From positions 124,001-188,000 of the forward strand of contig OY482863.1 of NCBI GenBank assembly GCA_960531495.1: 64,000 nucleotides of DNA, written 5' to 3'. The notes under the pieces are model-generated. The model ran no database searches and was not told the origin of the DNA. It saw only the letters and a list, made by a program, of their open reading frames with translations. Positions 45,661-57,971 of the stretch are shown here, in pieces. Each line of letters begins with the position of its first letter. The stretch's first letter is position 1. The stretch comes from Zeus faber. Its lineage: Eukaryota; Chordata; Actinopteri; Zeiformes; Zeidae. The translations under genes were made by a program, and so were the position numbers.

Positions 45661-45907
45661 AAAATATCACATTCATGCAGTGTATTGGGACACAGGAGTG
45701 GAAATAAAGACAACACTCTCATGTAATTTAGAAAAAGATATATACATAAATAAAATACATATATATGTATATATACATGTCAATTTTTTTTTAAGATTAC
45801 ATTTTTTTTGAACTGATAATCCAGCTATACGACTTACTTTCTAACTAGTTTCAGTACATTTTGAATATGATGGAGTTCAAGGGCCTATTGTCTGACTTTA
45901 TTTTCAG

Positions 45908-46095
45908 TGATACACATGAATCCTTGGTGATCGAATTGGAGTCTGGGGCGTGTGACCGCCTGGCCGATGGATCAATCTGGAGCACGTATGGATGAGATGA
46001 GTTCAGAGAGATTCTATCAGTGTCTTGGGGTATGTTTAGCTACCTGGCTGATAAAAATCTCGATGAAACAAGTGAATGTATAAACGCAAGATAAG
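45908..46095 (+). other. Exon-like open stretch
   Basis: TTTATTTTCAG at 45897-45907 is a good acceptor. The frame reads DTHESLVIELESGACDRLAD and GSIWSTYG, TGA at 45993-45995, then DEFREILSVSWGMFSYLADK in the same frame to TAA near 46094. It is not repeated in the window and not recognised. It could be an exon, a transposon scrap or chance. Confidence 0.3.
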
Positions 46096-46883
46096 CGTGG
46101 TATGTGTGTTGTACATAACATGTCAAACTAGTTTCATACATGAGTCCTTGGTGTAAAAGTAGCATTATGAAATATCTGGTAGTATTGCTGGAGACGATAC
46201 TGTAAGGCTTTAAATTAATTTGAAAAAAAATTATAACAAGGCGAGAGAGAGCTGTAAAGTAAGCTGATGGACTGAAAGAATGATGGAAGTTGATGTGAAA
46301 GAGAATGAAAGTGGGACAGTTTGTGCTTTGTTAATAGATTTTATCGAAAAGCATTCCAAATTGATAAAAATAAATTGATCAATATAAATTGGAGAAAATC
46401 ACAGAGAGCAGATATGATGCATAGTAGCAGCAGAAATGCATTTATTATTGGTTTCTAAAGATTGAGTTATTCTTTTTTTTGTTCCTGTATCAAAGTGATC
46501 TGCTGGTTGACATAAGATAATCCTTTATCTATCCCACAGAAGGGTAGTCTGCATTGTTACAGCAGTAATGAATTGGCACAATGGCATGAAGCATTAGTAA
46601 ATTGGTAATTCTGAATGAAAGGATATGATAAATAAGTAAATAGTATAGATTAAACACTAAACATTAAATAGTAATATTGCATGAGTGAATTGTCAGTTTT
46701 AGTGTGATAAACAATAGTGTTTGTGTGTTTGAAATCCTTCCCAGTTACTTTTTTTTCCAGTAAGGCTGGTAATTGTTTAAGTATAATCGAACAACGTTAT
46801 TATTATTAATTTTTTAATATTTACTCTAGAAGTAATCTTGATTTGACATTGAATAAGGTAGCTGTTGCATTACAGTATAAAAT
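46096..46883. other. AT-rich region, no gene recognised
   Basis: Bases 46510-46560 (AAGATAATCCTTTATCTATC) look like a short LINE tail. Confidence 0.4.
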
Positions 46884-47950
46884 TTAGTTAGTTAGTTAGT
46901 TAGTTCCTCCCTGTTCCTTCTGGAACATTGGGCGACGAGTCCCCTCCATTTGCTCCGGTCCCTGGCGACCCTTCTTGCTCCATGCCAGCTGACACCTATT
47001 TCATTTAGGTCTTCCTTGGCTGTCTGTTTCCATGTCTTCTTTGGCCTCCCTCTCTTCCTCTTTCCACCCTCTAGCATCCAGTCCATTGCTACACTTGCCG
47101 GTCTCTCTCTTGGCAGTCGGAGTACGTGCCCAGCCATTCTCTTTCTCCAGCAGAGACAATATCGGACAGGGCTGCCACCCCTGCCCTTTTCATCACCTCC
47201 TCGTTGGTGATGTGATCTCTCCATGAGATCCTCAAGATGTATCTGAGGCATCGTCGGTGGAAGACATCCAACTTGTTGGTGATGCTGGCTGTCTTCATCC
47301 ACGTCTCACAGGCGTAGGTCGCTGTTGGGATGACCACTGACATGTAGAGGCGTAGCTTGGTGTCCGTATTGATGGCTTTGGACGACCAGATGTTCCAAGG
47401 TATGTGAAGTTCTCAACGTACTCTATGTCATGTTCGCCTACAGTGAGAGGTGGAGGGTGTTGGTCCTGTCCGACGGTCATGGCCTTGGTCTTTTCTTGGC
47501 TTATCCGTAGGCCGACCTTTTCCCCGTGCTTATGGAGGTTGTTGGTCATCTCTTGGAGTGCAAGGTGGGTATGACTGAACAGAACCAAATCGCCCGCAAA
47601 GTCCAGGTCGGCCAGTCTGTCCCCTCCCCACTTGATGTCGAAGATTTCACCAGTGACGGTCTTCCTCATCACAAAGTCGATGACAATAATGAAAAGCAAG
47701 GTTGACAGGATACAACCCTGTCTTACTCCGGTGACGATGTCAAAGTCTTCGGTTGAGCCGTTGTTGGTTTTGACTCTGCAAGTGGAGTTGTGGTACAGGG
47801 CCCTGAAGATTTTGACATATATGGGTGGTACACCATACAGCTGGACAATCTGCCACAGTGATTCCGGGTGGATGCTGTCAAAAGCTTTCTTAAAATCGAT
47901 GTAGTTGATCATGAGGGGTGTCTGGAATTCTTGGCACTGTTCAATGATGT
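46884..47950 (-). pseudogene. RTE-like LINE, 3' half
   Basis: The minus strand reads NYIDFKKAFDSIHPESLWQ (first catalytic aspartate), TGVRQGCILSTLLFIIVIDF, the active site as DFAGDLVLF (FADD in relatives), and EKVGLRISQEKTKAMTVG. Shifted frames then give RLYMSVVIPTATYACETWMK, and AGHVLRLPRERPASVAMDW, KRKRGRPKKTWKQTAKEDLN. The thumb and C-terminus are thus split by a deletion near 47380. The 3' tail is (AACT)n on the minus strand (46884-46908). The lost second aspartate makes it inactive. Confidence 0.7.
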
Positions 47951-48246
47951 TGCTAAGAGAGAAGATAAAGATAAGAGAGAGAGAAGAGAGAGATAAAATT
48001 CAACAAGTAGTTTAAGAAAGAGGAATAATTGTTTTGTACACTAGAGAGTTAATGGATTGTGTAGAGTCACTTAAAAAAAGTTGAAACACTAAAATAAATG
48101 TAAAATCTGTTTGCATTTTCAATTTTAATTTGGGCATTCAAAAAATGTTTTGTTTTAAAATTGAAGATATCTTGTGGATCGCTTAATGTTGTAATTGTGT
48201 ATTGATGGATTAACTAACCCATCTATTCAGTGTTTTATTTCCACAG

Positions 48247-48338
48247 TTTTAAGCAGGAATCCACTGCCTGCAGTTTTGACCAGTGTAGATGTGACTGTGC
48301 CTGATTGGGAAGACCTGAAGGATTGGCAATCGGTTTGA
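48247..48338 (+). other. Exon-like open stretch
   Basis: TGTTTTATTTCCACAG (48231-48246) is an excellent acceptor. The frame starting at 48249 reads LSRNPLPAVLTSVDVTVPDW and EDLKDWQSV before TGA at 48336-48338. It is not recognised. It might belong with 48776-49135. Confidence 0.3.
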
Positions 48339-48775
48339 TCAAAGAGAATTGCACTACAACTGAGTATAACAGTTGCCATAACATATCCAGCATTCCAAGG
48401 TCCTTGTAAATTATTGATATTATTGCTATTTGTATTTAACTGATTTGCAAATTTGATTATTTAATAGACTCAATTGGAATTATTTTGAGATGAAATGCAT
48501 GCAAGCATATAAATGGAAAGACCTTGATTGAATTTAGCTCTATACAGTAGCTCATATTAAGCTCCATCCTAATTATATATATTTTTTTAAGACGGGAGAA
48601 TGTTTTGTTGGTTTTCAAACAAGCGTTTTGCACCAGCTCCATGTTGGGTTTGCTGGATTACTTTAACTGTTGATGAGGGAGATGGTTTTATGTGAGCTGT
48701 GTTGTTGCAATCTTATGAAGATGAATTACGTCTTGTTACATACTATGCTCAGAAACTTGGGACTGGGTTATTGGG

Positions 48776-49135
48776 TTGATTACATGCTGTAGCATTTATC
48801 TTGCTACGACGCAACCCGGCTCATTTCTCTCAGGTGACACCTCTCCATCATCAACATGTGTAACTTTTACTTCGCTTACTCCAACTTCTCTTCTTCCCTC
48901 TTATGGAGATTCAAATGATTGCTTGACAGTGATAGCCGTTGTAGCTTTGCCCTGCACAGATCTTGCTACTGAAGTTATTGAAAAGTTCAACTACGATGAC
49001 TCACTTGAGGGTTTTCATTTGGTTTGTCTGACAGTCATCTGTTTTTTGTTTGTCTATCTTTGTACAACCAGTTGTGTTTGTGTATTTGTTTGTGTATTTG
49101 TTGTAAACTGTCTTTTGTTTTATTTGGTTGCATGA
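48776..49135 (+). other. Exon-like open frame
   Basis: A 119-codon frame includes SLLPSYGDSNDCLTVIAVVA and EVIEKFNYDDSLEGFHLVC, more protein-like than its low-complexity neighbours. No intact gene structure is visible. It could be a relic of an unrecognised transposon. Confidence 0.3.
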
Positions 49136-50317
49136 ATATATACAGGCAAGTGTGATACAGTGCGGTGTAGCTGACTGATGAGACATACAGAACATCTGTT
49201 TGATGTTTTGATGTCATAACCCCCCAGTTTTGATCCTCCTATCTGCGTTGCTTCCATTTATGTACTTGACCCCAGCTCTATAGGAAATGTTGGAGCTAAA
49301 TGCAGCCGAAAAAAAAGCCGCTTGACTAATAGCTCTTGTCTAATAATTATCGTTGTCTCCTCCACAGATGAGGACATAGGATTCCTCACTAACCTTTTTT
49401 TTCCTCTACTCAATGGCATCCTGCACTGATTTATTGTAGTGGCAGAGCCACTTGGTACTGTATGTACTGAGCTGCATCTCTCCCACTAGTTTTTCATTGT
49501 TTTGCTTGTTTGACAAAATGGAGGGATAGTTAGAGAACTAAGTAAACATAATGATTTTGCTTAGAACAATGCAGAAACCTCATGATGGACTGTTGATGCT
49601 TTGTCATGCTTAAAATATTGTTTGGTGATAAGTTACATGTTTTTCTTAATGGAATTCCAGTAAAGGTAAGCTCAACTGAGTTTCATTCCTACCATTAGTG
49701 ATGAAGGGAATGCACGGACAACCACAAGGTGTGACAGGACTGTCCCAGCATGAAGTGCTGACCGGAAGACCAATGGGGTTAGGTCTGTCTTCTGTCGACA
49801 AAAGCCACATATAAATTACATCACGTAACCAGTAGTGATCAGATTGTCCAGTTTAGTATTTACCATATTTAGATTTTACTTTATTAATGGATTGTGTAGA
49901 TGGGATTATGTTCAGGGAACATTCAAGAAGTGCCTCTAGGAAAATTTAGAAAACCTTGCATGATTTAAACACTATCGGTTATTTTGTATATTCTATGGAC
50001 ATTATCTCCTACATATTAGACATTGTGATAATATTATTGTTGTTACCATAGGGTGTGTGCATACATTTATTTTTGTACTGTGTCTGTAGTCAGCTATTTA
50101 ACATAATTGTTTGGGAAATCCAGAATTTTTTCACGTACCCCATTATACATTTGTGGACCTAGAACAAACAATGTTGTCATAATGTGTGTCTCTCACCCAA
50201 GTGGTTAAATCTATGTGCCCAGGTCAAAGCAACCCTACCCGTCCCACATGAAGGACCACTACACGACCTCTGTTCAGGTGACTGGGTGGTGAAGCACTGC
50301 ATCCGAAGTAAAAGCTG
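49136..50317. other. AT-rich region, no gene recognised
   Basis: No motif in any frame and no recognised repeat. Confidence 0.35.
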
Positions 50318-50367
50318 AACCTTCTTGCTGTGAGGCAGCAGTGCAATGCACTGTGCCACCGTACCCA
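50318..50367 (-). mobile_element. SINE-like repeat, head fragment
   Basis: CTTCTTGCTGTGAGGCAGCA and GTGCAATGCACTGTGCCACC match the reversed head of the family at 1394. Confidence 0.6.
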
Positions 50368-50409
50368 CAGTGCTAATAACCTCTGTCTCTGTGAAGAGGA
50401 TATGCCACT

Positions 50410-50875
50410 ACAGTACTTGTACTTGTACTTGATCCCACAGCAGAGCTACTGTACAGTAGCTCTGCTGTGGGATCGGACAAGACGGGCTAGACTTTGATCC
50501 TCATACGAATCAATGAGCCTTACGAGCCCATGACCCTGTTGCCGGTTCACCAGTTGTCCTTCTGTGGACCACTTCTGGTAGGAACTAACCATTGCATACA
50601 GGGAACAGCCCACAAGACCTGACATTTTTGAGATGCTCTGTTCCATTGTCTATCCATCACAATTTGGCCCTTGTCAAAGTCAAAGTCAATTTTTTCCTGC
50701 TTCCAACACATCAACTTTAAGAACTGACTGTTCACTTGCTACCTAACCCCTTGTGAGAGGCAAAAAGTGGGTGGGGTGCTCCAACCCCTTGACAGGTGAC
50801 TTTGGAACGAGATGAGCAATGTTATTCACTTCGCCTGTCAGTGGTTCTAATGTTGTGGCTGGTCGGTCTATATAA
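50410..50875 (-). pseudogene. Tc1 family 2 relic, N-terminal half
   Basis: The minus strand holds the N-terminal half of a Tc1 transposase: SQFLKLMCWKQEK, DKGQIVMDRQ, SMSKMSGLVGCS-type helix-turn-helix segment, SYQKWSTEGQLVNRQQGHG and LVRSHSRATV. The right end GTTGTGGCTGGTCGG is the terminal repeat. At the left, the coding sequence runs into a perfect 44-base palindrome (50431-50474) and stops. The catalytic half is absent. Confidence 0.7.
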
Positions 50876-51449
50876 TTTGATTGCTCAATTGTCGATACTA
50901 GTGCATGCCTGTTCAAAATGGAACAGTTTAACAAAATCTAAGGACAACTTTGCAAAAAAAAAATAAGCCCTGAATCCAAAAATATAGGCATTTTAGAACG
51001 TCAGGAGGATCCGTCGAGTCCAGGTTTCTTTGGTCAATGATTTTGTTGCGTTTACTGTATGTGGGCAGGGGTCTCCTCCTCTCGCATGCGTGTGTGACGT
51101 TGAAGGTCACTGGCGCTCTGCTTGCATCTCCAGCGCTTCCTCTGCCCTCATGTTAGCAGCGTTGCCTGCTAATGGAATTGGATAATGTCAAGATAATCGA
51201 AAGACACATACATAAAGAGATGATTTCCTTTATAGTTATATCAAGTTAGAACAAGCTCTAAAATGATGCCTGGTGTTTGACATTGATGTTCATTTTCTGC
51301 TCAGTATGTAACATTGATTATGAGATTATGCAGCTCATTTACCCTGTAGATCACTTTTAGGGTCATCTACTTAAATTGTACTTATAAAGTACTTAAATTG
51401 AAGTCTCAACTTACAAACAGTGAAATGTAGTCTATGGAAATATAATGAA
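50876..51449. other. AT-rich region, no gene recognised
   Basis: Bases 51060-51180 are more even in composition and could be unique; no motif seen. Confidence 0.35.
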
Positions 51450-51960
51450 ACACCTTACACACGCACGCACACACGCACACACACATACACTAACAGGCGG
51501 ACCCATCACACACACACGCACGCACGCACGCACACACGCACACACACATACACTAACAGGCGGACCCATCACACACACACACGCACACACCAACTCACCT
51601 GCTTTGAACACACCCCAGCACCCTCCTGGTTGCATTCCTCTCCTTTTCTCCCTCATTTGCTGCCATAACTATGACAGGAAGAGGCCACGTGACCAGTTGT
51701 AATTCCAGTTTTCCTGGACCTAATTCATTGTTTTTCAATACATGTTGTCGTCCGATGTTGATGTTTTTGTATAAACGTTGTTTGTTTCTATGTTTATTTG
51801 TCTCACCCGTGGTGATTCTCCCTCTTGGAGCAGTGATCGGTTAAAACATGGTAAGATGGTTCTCCAAAGAGGTGGTTGGTGGTGGTTGCCAGCTGTGCTC
51901 TTCTCGTCCACAGCTCGTCACAGGACAAAGTTATTGCAGCAGTTGTTGATGATTAAAGAA
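51450..51960 (+). mobile_element. Repeat X, copy 3
   Basis: Same family as 27205-28003. It begins in an expanded CA-rich part with two 63-base tandem units (each with ACTAACAGGCGGACCCATCA) and continues through CCAGTTTTCCTGGACCTAAT and CGTGGTGATTCTCC to GCAGCAGTTGTTGATGATTA. The GC-rich part is absent. Confidence 0.6.
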
Positions 51961-52135
51961 TGAATAAAGAGTTTCATTGCAGGTTGACAAGTTGAACTCC
52001 ACTTGCAGACTAACTCTGTCCTAGATACAAGTGTCGAGCATGCTGACAGCACAGGTTTAAAGAATAAAAAAAAAAAGGAAATATGAAACAAGTCATCAAC
52101 TTATCCAAATGTTAGCCTTAACCGATAGACATCTT

Positions 52136-52378
52136 GACCAGAGCGGGGACCTCCCTCTCTGTCTTTAAGAAGCACCTGAAGACCCAGCTCTTCAGTGAGT
52201 ACCTCCTGTCCTAATCTACAATTACTTAGCACCACCTTGCAGTATTTATTGTTTTACCAATGTTGTTATTACACTAATCTCTGTCGCAATGTAGCTGAAT
52301 GTTATTCTCCCCTGTAAGTCGCTTTGGATAAAAGCGTCTGCTAAATGACTAAATGTAAATGTAAATGTAATCTTTTAA
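52136..52378 (+). mobile_element. L2-type LINE tail
   Basis: Last coding bases (TCTTTAAGAAGCACCTGAAG) and the 3' tail with GTCGCTTTGGATAAAAGCG and (AAATGT)n of the family at 22370-23187. Confidence 0.75.
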
Positions 52379-52639
52379 ACACCAAAAATGTCAAGTGGCA
52401 ATTCTTCACAGTGCTCTAACCCTGACAACAAATCGTCAAAATCACAAAGCGTGCAGCATACTGCAATCAAATCATATTGATCTCTCCTGGCTGATCCTTT
52501 CCGACTAATCTCCCATTGACAGCTGATGGAAACTATTCCAAACATTCCTGTCTTTAAAAATGAAGGGAAAAGCCATTACTGTTCCTGCCTTATTCTTCTT
52601 TAAACACCCACACACACACACACACACACACAAAGTGAA

Positions 52640-52930
52640 TGATAATGATGACATTTGAGAATAAAACAGACATCATTTCGGGAGTGCACAAGTGTGAATG
52701 GACAGCGGCCCTCTCGAGAACATAATTGGATTGCAGCTGCGGATCCAGACACGGATGCTGGAGTTAACTCCCGTTCACTTTTCATAATTTTAATGTGACA
52801 ATTCTTCACGGCGAGTTTATAATTTTGCCATTGAACAGAACTCCGCCGGGAGTTATCAGCCAGTGATGGCCCACATGAGTGACGTTATTATTATAATTTA
52901 TGGCGGATGAGCTGCGGCCCTGGAGACTTC
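52640..52930. other. Unique island, possible conserved non-coding element
   Basis: Single-copy sequence with words such as CATAATTTTAATGTGACAAT, GAGTTTATAATTTTGCC and GTTATTATTATAATTTATGG, in which TAAT cores are frequent, between GC-rich parts (CTCCGCCGGGAGTTATCAGC). Constraint is inference. Confidence 0.3.
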
Positions 52931-53025
52931 TCAAGTCCTATCTCAGACTGTCCTCAGTGCTCTGTCCTCAATCCTCAGTTCCTGGGCCCAGCAATCCCGC
53001 TCGGCCCCAACTGCAGCAAAAAACA

Positions 53026-53213
<188 letters not shown>

Positions 53214-53574
53214 CTCCTACTTTCAGCTCTTGTTCTTCTCTGAGATCTCTGTGTGACCCCCCCCTCTCTCTTTCTCTCTCTCGCCCACATTTTCTACTGG
53301 ATTTACCCTTTTATTGATTCAGAGTTATCATCACGCACACACAAATATATTTATATATATAAATATATATATACTGTATATATATATATATGTGTATTTT
53401 ATGGCTGTTGTTCTGTTTTGTTTGCTGCAGACATTTTCACACATCCATACATGCTCACATGGGTAATTACTAACCTCCATGTTTTCTTTGTTTGTTTTTG
53501 TTGGAAATAAATATGCTTTGGATCTATTCTTAACTTGAAAATGCATCTTGTCTCCCATTTTTGTCACAGCTTAG

Positions 53575-56172
53575 GTGCCTGGCTGTGACAAGTGCTCGTC
53601 GGAGACCTCGTCCATCTCCACGTCCTCCGCTAAATGGGCCACGTGATCCTCATCGGAGTAGTTGGAGACCCCGTCCATCTCCTCGTCCTCCGCTTAATGG
53701 GCCACGTCCTCATCGGAGGAGGGACCCCCAGGGTCCACATCCTCCGCCTCTGAAACATCGCTGGAGGACGCAGACAAGAGAGGTGGTGGGGTCTGTGGTC
53801 GGGAGGGTTGACCCGGTCTGGAGGGCTGGTCAGGATGGCGCTGATGGAACCTCCTGATGAGGGTGTGGTCCAGAATGTACCTTGCAGGGACCCAGGACCT
53901 CTCCTCCGGGCTGTAACCCTCCCAATCCACCAGGTACTGCAGGCCTCTCCCACGCCGGCGGGAACATAGGAGACGGCGGACAGAGAAGGCAGGACCCCCG
54001 TCAATGAAGCGCGGAGGAGGCGGGGGAGGCGCCAAGGGAACCAGAGCACTCTCCCGGACTGGCTTGACCTTGGACACGTGGAACGTGGGATGGACGCGCA
54101 TGGACCTGGGGAGCTTGAGCCGCACTGCCACCGGGTTGACGACCTTCTCGATCTTGAATAGGCCGATGAACCGAGGAGCCAGCTTCTTAGAGTCCACCTT
54201 CAGGGGGAGGTCCCAGGTGTAGAGCCAGAACTTCTGGCCCGGCTGGTACTCCGGGGCCTGGGAGTGGCGACGGTTGGCGGCAGAGGCGTTGCGGCCAGCG
54301 GCTCGGAGGAGTGCGGCCCGGGCCCGGGTCCAGGTCCTGCGGCAGCGGTGAATAAAGGCCTGGACGGACGGGCAGGAAGCCTCCTTCGCAAGGGCCGGGA
54401 ACAGAGGCGGTTGGAAGCTGTAGGCACACTGGAAGGGGGAGAGGCCTGTGGGCGAACTGGTCAGGGTGTTGTGGGCATATTCCACCCACAAAAGCTGCTC
54501 GGACCAGGACGACGGGTGTTGTGATGTCATGCAGCGAAGGGCGTCTCCATCTCCTGGTTCTTCCGTTCGGTTTGGCCGTTGGACTGGGGGTGGTACCCTG
54601 AAGAGAGGCTGACGGTGGCCCCCAGGAGCGCACAATACTCCCTCCAAAAGACAGAGGCGAACTGGGGACCCCGGTCGGATACAACATCTACCGGGATGCC
54701 ATGGAGGCGGACGACGTGGTACAATAATAGCCAAGCGGTGCCCTTGGCCGAAGGGAGCTTCGGTAGAGGCACGAAGTGAGCCATCTTGCTAAACCGGTCC
54801 ACCACGGTCAGGATGGTAGTGTTGCCGCTAGACGAGGGCAGACCGGTAATGAAGTCCAGGGAGATGTGAGACCAGGGGCGATGAGGAACCGGCAGTGGGT
54901 GTAGGAGACCAGCAGGAGCAAGAAAAGAGGGTTTGTGCTGGTTACAGGTGGGGCAGGCATTGACGAACCCTCGGACGTCCTCACCCAGGGCAGACCACCA
55001 GAAGCGATGCTGGACGACCTCCTTCGTCCGCTGGATCCCCGGTTGGCAGGTGAGTCGGGAGTTGTGGGCCAACTGGAGAACCTTGGACCAGAGGTCAGGC
55101 AGGACGAACAGACGGTCGGGCGGACATGCGCTGGGTCCAGGTTGGTCCTGGGCGGCGGCTCTGACCCTCTCTTCCACCTCCCAGGTGAGTGTGGCAACTA
55201 GACGGGAGGACGGTAGAATGGTGTCGGGGTCAGCAACGTCTTCCTCCTCCCCCTGCAACAGCCCTGACAGGGCGTCAGGTTTGATATTGCGTGACCCCGG
55301 CTGATAGGAGAGGGAGAAATTGAACCTTGTTAGGAAGAGCGCCCAACGGGCCTGACGGGAGTTCAGTCTCCTGGCGGACTGGATATACTCCAGGTTCTTG
55401 TGGTCGGTCCACACCAGGAACGGCAGCTGGGTTCCCTCTAGCCAGTGTCGCCACTCCTCCAGGGCCAATTTGACGGCGAGAAGCTCCCTATTTCCGATGT
55501 CGTAGTTCCTCTCGGCCGGGGTTAAACGCCTGGAGAAGAAGGCGCAGGGATGAAGCTTCTGGTCGGAGGCGGTTCTCTGGGACAGAACAGCTCCGACTCC
55601 CACGTCGGAGGCATCCACTTCCACCACGAACTGACATTCGGGGTCAGGCAATACCAGAATGGGGGCTGAAGTGAACCGTGCCTTCAGGGCCAGGAAGGCG
55701 TCGTTGGTGGCGGTGGACCACAGAAACGGCACCTTGGAGGAAGTTAGGGCTGTGAGGGGGGCAGCCACCGTGCTGTAGCCTTGGATGAACCTCCGATAGA
55801 AGTTGGCAAAACCAAGGAAGCACTGGAGTTATTTGCGGGTGTCCGGGGCGGGCCAGGTGGTGACGGCGGAGACCTTAGTGGAGTCCATCTGGATGGTCCC
55901 CCTCCCTACATTGTACCCCAGGAAGGAGACGGACGGGACGTGAAACTCACACTTCTCCGCCTTCACAAAGAGTGAGTTCTCTAGGAGGCGCTGCAGGACC
56001 GTCTGGACGTGGTGGACGTGCTCAGCTTGGGATCGGGAGAAGATCAGGATGTCGTCGAGGTACACGAAGACGAATTTGTTGAGCATGTCCCTGAGCACGT
56101 CATTTACCAGGGCCTGGAAGACGGCAGGGGCGTTGGTGAGACCAAAGGGCATCACCAGATATTCGTAGTGAT
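53575..56172 (-). pseudogene. Sushi-like chromovirus pol, copy 2, with chromodomain
   Basis: The minus strand runs from reverse transcriptase ([24 protein letters not shown] intact near 56060, [14 protein letters not shown]) through RNase H ([32 protein letters not shown]) and integrase ([53 protein letters not shown]) to a chromodomain ([20 protein letters not shown]) at about 53900-53980. In the family the chromodomain binds histone marks and steers integration. Breaks are TAA at about 55828 (CAA to TAA), a frameshift near 54535 and TAA at 53694-53696. The natural stop is at 53575, and TGTGAC at 53568-53573 would begin the 3' LTR. The 5' part is cut at 56172. The integrase zinc finger has lost one His (CQPG; CHRG in copy 1). 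Confidence 0.85.
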
Positions 56173-56726
56173 CAGTTGTAGCCTAGTAGGCTGTACGCCT
56201 CGTTTTTGGGAATGCGTTGTGCAATGATGTTGTTTGGGAGACATTGACGAGTGGGGTAAGTAGGCCGTTCTGCTGTTTTGGGTAAATGTAAGCAGCAGTA
56301 CTAAATTAGTCGTAAAATTGTTTTTTGGGGTGTGTGTTTTTGTCGCCAAGTTGTGCTATGCTGCAGATTTTGTGGCACTGAGTTCTGATGGTCCTGTTCA
56401 CGGCCGTAGTAAATTGCTGTTGTTCTGGGTCTGGTTAGGCCTAAGAGAAGGTTCCCTTTGGAATTCGTTTAGGGGTTGTTAGTGTGGTTTACTTTACCGG
56501 ACCATTGGGCTACAGTGCGTAAGTACCCACCACAAGTATTACCTGGAGACTGTAGGCTGGCTTAGCTAGATTTAAGATAGGCAGTTGGAGGGCCAGGGCT
56601 AGAGTGGTGTTTTGGCTGTGTGAGTTCAGCGTGCATCGGGCAGGAGTGGTAACCTGGTGTTGTCGCATCAGTTTGGGTAGTTTTTGTGTTTTGGGTCGAG
56701 AAGTTGAACTGTGTTTTTCATAAGTC
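56173..56726 (+). other. Probable LTR/leader of the third Gypsy element
   Basis: The region runs directly into the gag start at 56727. It is GT-rich, has no motif-bearing frame, and is not repeated elsewhere in the window. As no second LTR is visible, the LTR reading rests on position only. Confidence 0.35.
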
Positions 56727-56938
56727 ATGGCTCGTGTGGGGAACTTTTTGAGAGCTCTGTCGGAGGAGTTATTGGAGTTTGCAGAATAAATTATTGAAAA
56801 TCGCAGAGTATTTTTAATTGGTAGTCGGTGATAAGCCTTTGAAAGAGAACATTACGGCTATTGTTAAAAATAATTTGACTTAAGTGGGTGTTGTCAGAAC
56901 TGAGTTGCATGCGGTTGGTCCTGGGCTGGAAGCTTTTG

Positions 56939-57971
56939 TACCCTTTTTGTACTTTTACTGTACTGTATGTAGCATACTGTACTGCATACTGTATCACTGT
57001 ACTGGCTTACTGCATACTGCATTGTATTGCTGTGATGTTGGGTGTGACTGTATTGCTGTGTTGTACTGTTGTAAACTGTACTGTATATCTCCATACACAC
57101 TTTATTCACATGCACTTTACTGCACATATCTGTATATCAGAATCAGAATCAGAATTAGAATAGTCTTTATTGCCAAGTGAGATTACACAAACAAGGAATT
57201 TGTCTTGGTGTTCGGTGTTTACATGAAACATAAATGTAAAACAATAAGTAGAATCTTAGTAAAATATACAAAAATATGTACTATAAGGCTGTTTTTTTTT
57301 TTTTTTTTAATAAAGCTGTACAGTTTGTGCAGGAATGTGCAAATGTTCAGTCTAAAGTGTAACAGTTTGTGCAATGTTCACGGATAAAAGTCCAGAAGAC
57401 TGAGAAATGTGCGTTAATGTAACGCATTGACGTAGCCGTTCAGTTTAAGACATAGTGGGGCAGGGCCTTGTTGATGAGGACGGTTGCAGACGGGAGGAAA
57501 CTGTTGTTGTGGCCAGAGGTTTAGAGGTTTAGAGGTTTTTAGCTTTAGAGGTTTAGAGGTTTTGGCCTTGTTGGAGCAGCCTCCTGCCAGAGGGAAGAGT
57601 TTCAAACAGTTTGTGTCCGTGTGGGAGGGGTATATACAAATAGCCTATCCCATATACATAGCTCTATTCCCTTTACTTCTATTTTGTACCCTCACTTTGT
57701 ATTACCTTTTTGTGTCTTTATTTATTTTTATTTTATTTTTAATTTAATTATTCTATTCACTAACTGCATTTTGTTTTAGGAATCAGTTAGTTTCACTTTG
57801 TTTAATAGGTAGAAATTAGGTTAGCTATTATGTTCGGTTTAGAAACTATTGTGCATAATCTCCAGGTGCGTTATAGACATTTCACTGCATATATGTATGA
57901 AAGTATACATACTGCTGCATGTGCATGCTGCATGTGACAAATAAACCTCTTGAATCTTGAATCCATGAATC
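56939..57971 (+). mobile_element. Rex1 tail inserted in Gypsy gag
   Basis: Rex1 3' UTR from CTGTACTGTATGTAGCATAC to CCTCTTGAATCTTGAATC. CTTTTG is duplicated at 56933-56938 and 57972-57977. Gag resumes without loss of bases. The tail is itself split at 57138-57629. Confidence 0.85.
57138..57629 (-). mobile_element. LINE B tail nested in the Rex1 tail
   Basis: It begins with CAGAATCAGAATCAGAATTA and TAGTCTTTATTGCCAAG, the reversed 3' end of another fish LINE, and ends GTGTGGGAGG. GTATAT is duplicated at 57132-57137 and 57630-57635. The (TTTAGAGG)n words at about 57520-57560 are a small tandem repeat. Confidence 0.75.
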
